From Sulfurimonas sp. HSL-1656 (GTDB taxonomy: Bacteria > Campylobacterota > Campylobacteria > Campylobacterales > Sulfurimonadaceae), in NCBI RefSeq assembly GCF_039645585.1, contig NZ_CP147915.1:1798001-1862000 (forward strand): DNA of 64,000 nucleotides. The letters run 5' to 3'. The notes beneath the pieces are model-generated. The model saw nothing but the letters and a program-made list of their open reading frames with translations, did not search any database and was not told the origin of the DNA. Of this stretch, positions 60,164-64,000 are shown piece after piece (position 1 is the first letter of the stretch; every line of letters begins with the position of its first letter). Made by a program: the position numbers and the translations under genes.

Positions 60164-61772
60164 CGCACCCCCCTTTCGCAATAATATAGGTAAACGCCGT
60201 CACGCCGGCTTCGGAGCGGATGTCCGTCTCGATGCCGTACTTGTTGCAGATGGACTTGACCAGGTGCAGCCCCAGCCCGAAGCCGCTCAGCTCGTCCGCT
60301 TCCCGGTAGAAGGCTTCGAAGACCTTCTCCGGGCGGTCGATGGGATTCGAACGCGTCGTAAAACGCATCCGGGCCGTCTGCGCCACCACTTCCAGCTCAA
60401 TGTCGACCGTACTGTCGGGATAGGCGTACTTGATGGCGTTGGAAAGGTTGTTGTCGACGAGGCGCCGTAGCTCCTCCTCGTTGATACAGACCGGGACCGC
60501 CTCCGCGATCCTTGCCGCCGCTTTCAGGCGGTTCGCCGTCATGACACTCTCGAAAAATGCCAGCCGCCCCTGCAGGAAAGCCCCCAGGTCGATCGTGTCG
60601 GAGGGGTAGTCGATCCGCTCTTTTTTGACCATGTAACGCAGGTCGTCGAAGATCGTATGGAGCATCTTCGCCGCCGCTTCGATATGGCCGAGGAAGCGGT
60701 CCTCGCCGTGCATGTGGCGGTAGAGATCGATCTGCGTCATGATCACCGCCAGCGGGGTGTTGACCTCGTGGATGGACTGCTTGATGAAAGCGTCCTGCGA
60801 CTGCACCAGCTGGTCGCTGAACGCCTTCTCCTTCTGCAGCTTGGCCGTTTTGTCCCGCACCTTCTGCTCCAGCGAGGCGTTGAGTTCGGAGAGCTCGAGG
60901 TTGCGGCTGTGGATCGTGTCGACCATCGCGTTGACGTGAACGACCAGGGTCTGGAACTCGGCGATCCGGATCTGTTCACGCTCGATGACGACGTAGCGCG
61001 ACGCGGCGAGGGAGAAGAAGTCGCTGAAGGTGCGGATCTCGTCGCGCAGGACCTTGTTGATGAGCTTGATCCCGCTGAGTGCCAGGGCAAAGAGGATGGC
61101 GCTGAGGGTGAGGATCTCCATGACGTACTTGATGAGCTGGTCGCGTTTTTGCAGTTTTTTCTCCGCGATCAACGCGTCGATGTCATCCAGGTAGACCCCC
61201 GTACCGATGAGCCAGTGCCAGGGTTCGAAGATGACGGCCGAGGCGATCTTCGGGGAGAGTTCCCCCGTCGTCGGCTTCTCCCACACATAGTGCAGAAAAC
61301 CGCCCTCGCGCGCCGCGGCGATGAGCCCGTCGTGGACGGCGACCCCGTTCACGTCATGGACGTTGCGCATATTCTTTCCGAAGTTCTCGGGCTTGTTCGG
61401 ATCGTTGACGTTGATGCCGTCGACCGTATAGATAAAGATGTATTTGCTGCCGTCCCCGCGGTCATAGAGGGCGTTGATCGCATCGATGATATTGTGCTGG
61501 AGCACCTGTTCATCAAGACGGCCGTTCCAGCGTTCATACTCATGCTCGATGAAGCTGATCGCGCGCTGCGTCTCTTCGCGGATCATCTCTTTTTGCTGCT
61601 GCAGGTAGCTTGCACGCATCTGCGCGGCATCGCGGTCGAAATCCCGGTACTCTTCGAATATGACCAGCAGCGTAAAAAGCATCGCAAAACAGAAGAGTGC
61701 CACAATGGCCAGGAAGTTGATCTTCTCCAGGCTGATCGTATGCCAAAGGCCGTGCGATGCTTTTCTTTTCAA
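60144..61772 (-). CDS. sCache_2-domain histidine kinase
   Basis: 542 residues from the proposed TTG start at 61772. Two membrane helices (about 20-40, 210-235) flank a periplasmic single Cache domain: FIYTVDGINVNDPNKPENFG, AREGGFLHYVWEKPTTGELS and IFEPWHWLIGTGVYLDDIDA, a fold that binds small organic acids or similar ligands. A coiled-coil leads to the phospho-histidine in QSIHEVNTPLAVIMTQIDLY, then the N-box DNNLSNAIKYAYP and G2 box GFGLGLHLVKSI. The G1 box (DxGxG) is replaced by TRSNPIDRP. No ATG exists near the first helix; the frame runs open to 61937, but those residues look non-coding and overlap the divergent promoter. TTG is therefore preferred, with moderate certainty. Confidence 0.85.
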   Translation of the reverse strand: MKRKASHGLWHTISLEKINFLAIVALFCFAMLFTLLVIFEEYRDFDRDAAQMRASYLQQQKEMIREETQRAISFIEHEYERWNGRLDEQVLQHNIIDAINALYDRGDGSKYIFIYTVDGINVNDPNKPENFGKNMRNVHDVNGVAVHDGLIAAAREGGFLHYVWEKPTTGELSPKIASAVIFEPWHWLIGTGVYLDDIDALIAEKKLQKRDQLIKYVMEILTLSAILFALALSGIKLINKVLRDEIRTFSDFFSLAASRYVVIEREQIRIAEFQTLVVHVNAMVDTIHSRNLELSELNASLEQKVRDKTAKLQKEKAFSDQLVQSQDAFIKQSIHEVNTPLAVIMTQIDLYRHMHGEDRFLGHIEAAAKMLHTIFDDLRYMVKKERIDYPSDTIDLGAFLQGRLAFFESVMTANRLKAAARIAEAVPVCINEEELRRLVDNNLSNAIKYAYPDSTVDIELEVVAQTARMRFTTRSNPIDRPEKVFEAFYREADELSGFGLGLHLVKSICNKYGIETDIRSEAGVTAFTYIIAKGGCDENPAA

Positions 61773-61913
61773 ATGCTTATATCCCGTTTTCCCGTTAACT
61801 CTATTGAAGTTTATCCTAAAACAGCGTGCAGAAAAAATCCTGCCGGGGCCGGAGAACAACACACCCCGGCCAAAAAATACACCGCGGCAGCATCGGCGTG
61901 CCGTGCAGCGGAT

Positions 61914-61921
61914 GCTATAAT
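61914..61921 (+). promoter_or_regulatory. promoter of the 510-residue outer-membrane protein
   Basis: Extended -10, TGC TATAAT with the hexamer at 61916-61921, placing the start near 61928 and a leader of about 34 bases; AAGG precedes the ATG at 61962. Confidence 0.6.
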
Positions 61922-61961
61922 GCCCCGCAACTGTCAAAAAGCGTTACCCGAAGGTGCCCCT

Positions 61962-63494
61962 ATGCCCAAACTGCCGCTGTTTCATGTTCCCGATAGACTC
62001 TACAAGGCCCTCCCCCTGCTCTTTGCGCTGCTGCTGCCGGTAGAGACGCTCCGCGCATCGCAGGATGTCCAGACCTACACCTCGCAGGGGCTGGTCGTCG
62101 CCGACTACCAGGTCATCGACCTTCCCGGCAGCGACGCCATCGACCTGCTCGGCCTGCGCTACCTGCTGCAGCTCAACGACTGGCTCTATTTCGGTCTCGG
62201 TGCCCATGCCCCGCTGGTCCGCGGGGATTACGGCGGGTTCATGACCCTGGATGCCACGCTGCATGCCCAGTACCCCCTCTATGAGGGGCTCTTTATCGAC
62301 GCGGGGGCCACCGTGGGCGGCGGCGGCGGGGGTTCCAGCATCGCGCAGAGCAAAGAGCTCTCCGGTTCGGGCGGCTTCGGCATCGGCTATATCGGTCTGG
62401 GGTACGAGTTCGACAACCACTTCTCCGTCGGCGTGAACTACGCCTACATCAAATTTGAAGACTCCCAGATCGACAGTTCCCAGGTCAATTTCTTTGTCGA
62501 AAAGGCGGTCGATTACACCGCCGCGTCCTATGCCGATGCCGGCAAGATCGTCCCCGCGCTGGTCAAGCTGCTGGGCAGCAAAGAGCATATCCTGACGTTT
62601 GAAATGAACAACCTCTTTCAAATCGACCCGACGGGCACGAACAAGAAGACCGTCAACACGATCGCGCTGCAGTTCTCCCATTTCCTCGATGATGCCAACT
62701 ACCTCTTCGTCGAAGCGGAAATCGGCTACAAGGGCCTTCCGCTCTATAACCAGGTGCTCCCCGGCGCCGGCCGCCGCTTCTCCCTCTCTCCCCACGTTCA
62801 CCTCTACGGCCAGGTCGGCGTCGGATCGGGAGGGTATTCGCCCGACCTCATCGACACCGGCTCCGGGCTGCTGGTCTACCCCAAGGCGTCGCTGGAGTAC
62901 CTCCCGGGCGACGATTGCGGTCTGGCCCTCTCCGGCGGCTACCTGGCCGCACCGACGGGAAGCTCCAGAAACTATACGCTGGGGGCCTCCCTCAATTACC
63001 ATCTCACCGGCGCCAAGAAGGGCACGGCAGGCGGGCGTACCTTCAAAGGGTTCCGCCTCAGCGTCTTTCCCCAGAGCGAGCTGAATGTCAAAGTGGACGG
63101 TGCGAGCCACCACGACGTGCATATGCTCTCCACCCAGCTCGACGCCCTGCTGGACCCCCACTGGTACTTTGCCACGCAGGTCAGTGTCGCCTATAACGAC
63201 TACCTGGGCTACCCGGGGTACGGCGAGATCCTGGCGGGGGTAGGGATCCAGAACCGCTACACGCCTTCCACGCGCTTCCAGAGTTTTTTCCAGCTCCTGC
63301 TGGGCACCAACGTGGACGGCGTCGTCTTCAAACCTTCCGTCGGCACGACCTATACGCTCACGGACCGTATCGCACTCTATGCCCAGGTTGGGCAGATCAT
63401 GTCCGTCAACAGCCAGGACCTCTACCGGGAAGACCGTCCCTTCAGCGCGACCTCCGTCGGGGCAGGCCTCTCTTACCGTTTTTCGCTGCCCTAA
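61962..63494 (+). CDS. predicted outer-membrane beta-barrel protein, function unknown
   Basis: 510 residues. Signal peptide (MPKLPLFHVPDRLYKALPLL and on to ETLRAS). Strands rich in Gly/Tyr alternate through the body: WLYFGLGAHAPLVRGDYGGF, GGFGIGYIGLGYEFDNHFSV, FSLSPHVHLYGQVGVGSGGY. It ends in a classical barrel signature, VGAGLSYRFSLP. A glycine run (GGGGGG) near residue 120 is a loop. There appear to be two barrel-like halves (about 30-355 and 365-510). I recognise no specific family. It is divergent from a Cache kinase/regulator pair that may control it. Confidence 0.65.
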   Translation: MPKLPLFHVPDRLYKALPLLFALLLPVETLRASQDVQTYTSQGLVVADYQVIDLPGSDAIDLLGLRYLLQLNDWLYFGLGAHAPLVRGDYGGFMTLDATLHAQYPLYEGLFIDAGATVGGGGGGSSIAQSKELSGSGGFGIGYIGLGYEFDNHFSVGVNYAYIKFEDSQIDSSQVNFFVEKAVDYTAASYADAGKIVPALVKLLGSKEHILTFEMNNLFQIDPTGTNKKTVNTIALQFSHFLDDANYLFVEAEIGYKGLPLYNQVLPGAGRRFSLSPHVHLYGQVGVGSGGYSPDLIDTGSGLLVYPKASLEYLPGDDCGLALSGGYLAAPTGSSRNYTLGASLNYHLTGAKKGTAGGRTFKGFRLSVFPQSELNVKVDGASHHDVHMLSTQLDALLDPHWYFATQVSVAYNDYLGYPGYGEILAGVGIQNRYTPSTRFQSFFQLLLGTNVDGVVFKPSVGTTYTLTDRIALYAQVGQIMSVNSQDLYREDRPFSATSVGAGLSYRFSLP

Positions 63495-63606
63495 GCAGAG
63501 CGGCAGCCTTGGCCTATGCCGTTTTCTACGGGTAACCCGATTTAAAAACCGCCCGTTAAGTTTTTCCCAAATATAATGCGCTTTAAAATAGACAGGAGTA
63601 CTACCT

Positions 63607-64000
63607 ATGTTCGGTTTCGGAAAACAAGAACTCAAGACCTACGACTACAGCGCCGAGGAGATGGCATCGTTCCAATGGGCGAAAATGACGACGAGCAAGG
63701 GTGTCATGTGGCTCAAACTCTACAACGAAGAGACGCCGAACACGGTCGCGAACTTCGCCTTCCTGGTCAAAGACGGCTACTATGACGGCCTGAACTTCCA
63801 CCGTGTCATCCCGGGCTTCATGGCCCAGGGCGGCTGCCCGCACGGTACGGGTACCGGCGGTCCGGGCTGGGCCATCGCGTGCGAAACGAAGAATAACGTT
63901 CACAAGCATGTCAAAGGGACCCTCTCCATGGCCCACGCGGGTCCGAACACGGGCGGCAGCCAGTTCTTCATCTGTTTCGTCCCGTGCCCGCACCTCGACG
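63607..64000 (+). CDS. cyclophilin-type peptidyl-prolyl isomerase, cut by window edge
   Basis: 131 residues visible, open at the right edge. [60 protein letters not shown] and [11 protein letters not shown] are the conserved cyclophilin blocks, including the catalytic arginine (FHRVIPGFM). No signal peptide, so cytoplasmic. AGGAG lies seven bases before the ATG and TATAAT lies at 63572-63577. Confidence 0.94.
   Translation, partial: MFGFGKQELKTYDYSAEEMASFQWAKMTTSKGVMWLKLYNEETPNTVANFAFLVKDGYYDGLNFHRVIPGFMAQGGCPHGTGTGGPGWAIACETKNNVHKHVKGTLSMAHAGPNTGGSQFFICFVPCPHLD

Noticed and set aside
60657-61961. Upstream in-frame extension of the outer-membrane protein (435 codons)
   Set aside because: It is antisense to the Cache kinase; the real start at 61962 has a promoter, ribosome-binding site and signal peptide.

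Overview
The window is GC-rich, densely packed chromosomal DNA with no rRNA, tRNA, CRISPR array or insertion sequence that I can recognise. The gene content points to a Campylobacterota bacterium, most likely a Sulfurimonas-like sulfur or hydrogen oxidiser. The signs are two Opr-type porins, a CoA-type 2-oxoacid:ferredoxin oxidoreductase, the gene run porin/DUF485/ActP/DUF294/exonuclease/Acs, stand-alone Mop proteins, and short operons joined by ATGA overlaps. The assignment is inferred from these families, not from a marker gene. Both ends are cut inside genes: an RbbA-like transporter at the left and a cyclophilin at the right.

Layout. 1-6556 (minus): efflux operon of a TetR regulator, a TolC-type channel fused to a periplasmic-binding-like domain, an HlyD adaptor and an RbbA-type ABC protein. 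6670-9066: HIT protein, a small exported TonB-C-like protein, an APC permease. 9068-14980 (minus): a molybdenum operon of porin, two Mop proteins, ModA, a TOBE protein, ModD, ModB and ModC, preceded by two sites with the architecture of ModE operators. 15255-17653: MATE exporter and a membrane protein. 17656-21797 (minus): superoxide dismutase, an unusual cytochrome-b5/DUF2231/KorA fusion, and KorB. 21967-30423: DMT transporter with NDH-2, a Spy-like protein with a pentapeptide Met repeat, an AraC regulator divergent from an aminotransferase, a DUF815 ATPase, an epimerase, a decayed helicase-like protein and an NYN protein. 30535-37902: a giant Ig/cadherin-repeat lipoprotein beside a two-component system. 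37966-45616: acetyltransferase, cold-shock protein, RhlE helicase with a 59-residue partner, small metabolic and membrane genes, and a DgcZ-like zinc-sensing diguanylate cyclase. 45702-53540 (minus): acetate uptake and activation operon led by a second porin. 53713-58372 (minus): AaeAB-type tripartite efflux with a divergent AraC regulator paralogous to the earlier one. 59498-63494: Cache-domain histidine kinase and regulator divergent from an outer-membrane protein. 63607-64000: cyclophilin.

How the parts fit. Two nutrient operons, for molybdate and acetate, share one plan: an outer-membrane porin gene first, then inner-membrane transport, then the assimilation step. Two efflux operons each carry their own outer-membrane channel and regulator. 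Central metabolism is represented by the Kor enzyme, NDH-2 and acetyl-CoA synthetase.

Most notable are the heme-domain/membrane/KorA fusion, the porin-led molybdenum operon with two ModE-type boxes, the binding-domain/TolC fusion, the twin AraC genes with near-identical leaderless promoters, and a recurrent leaderless layout at several other genes.
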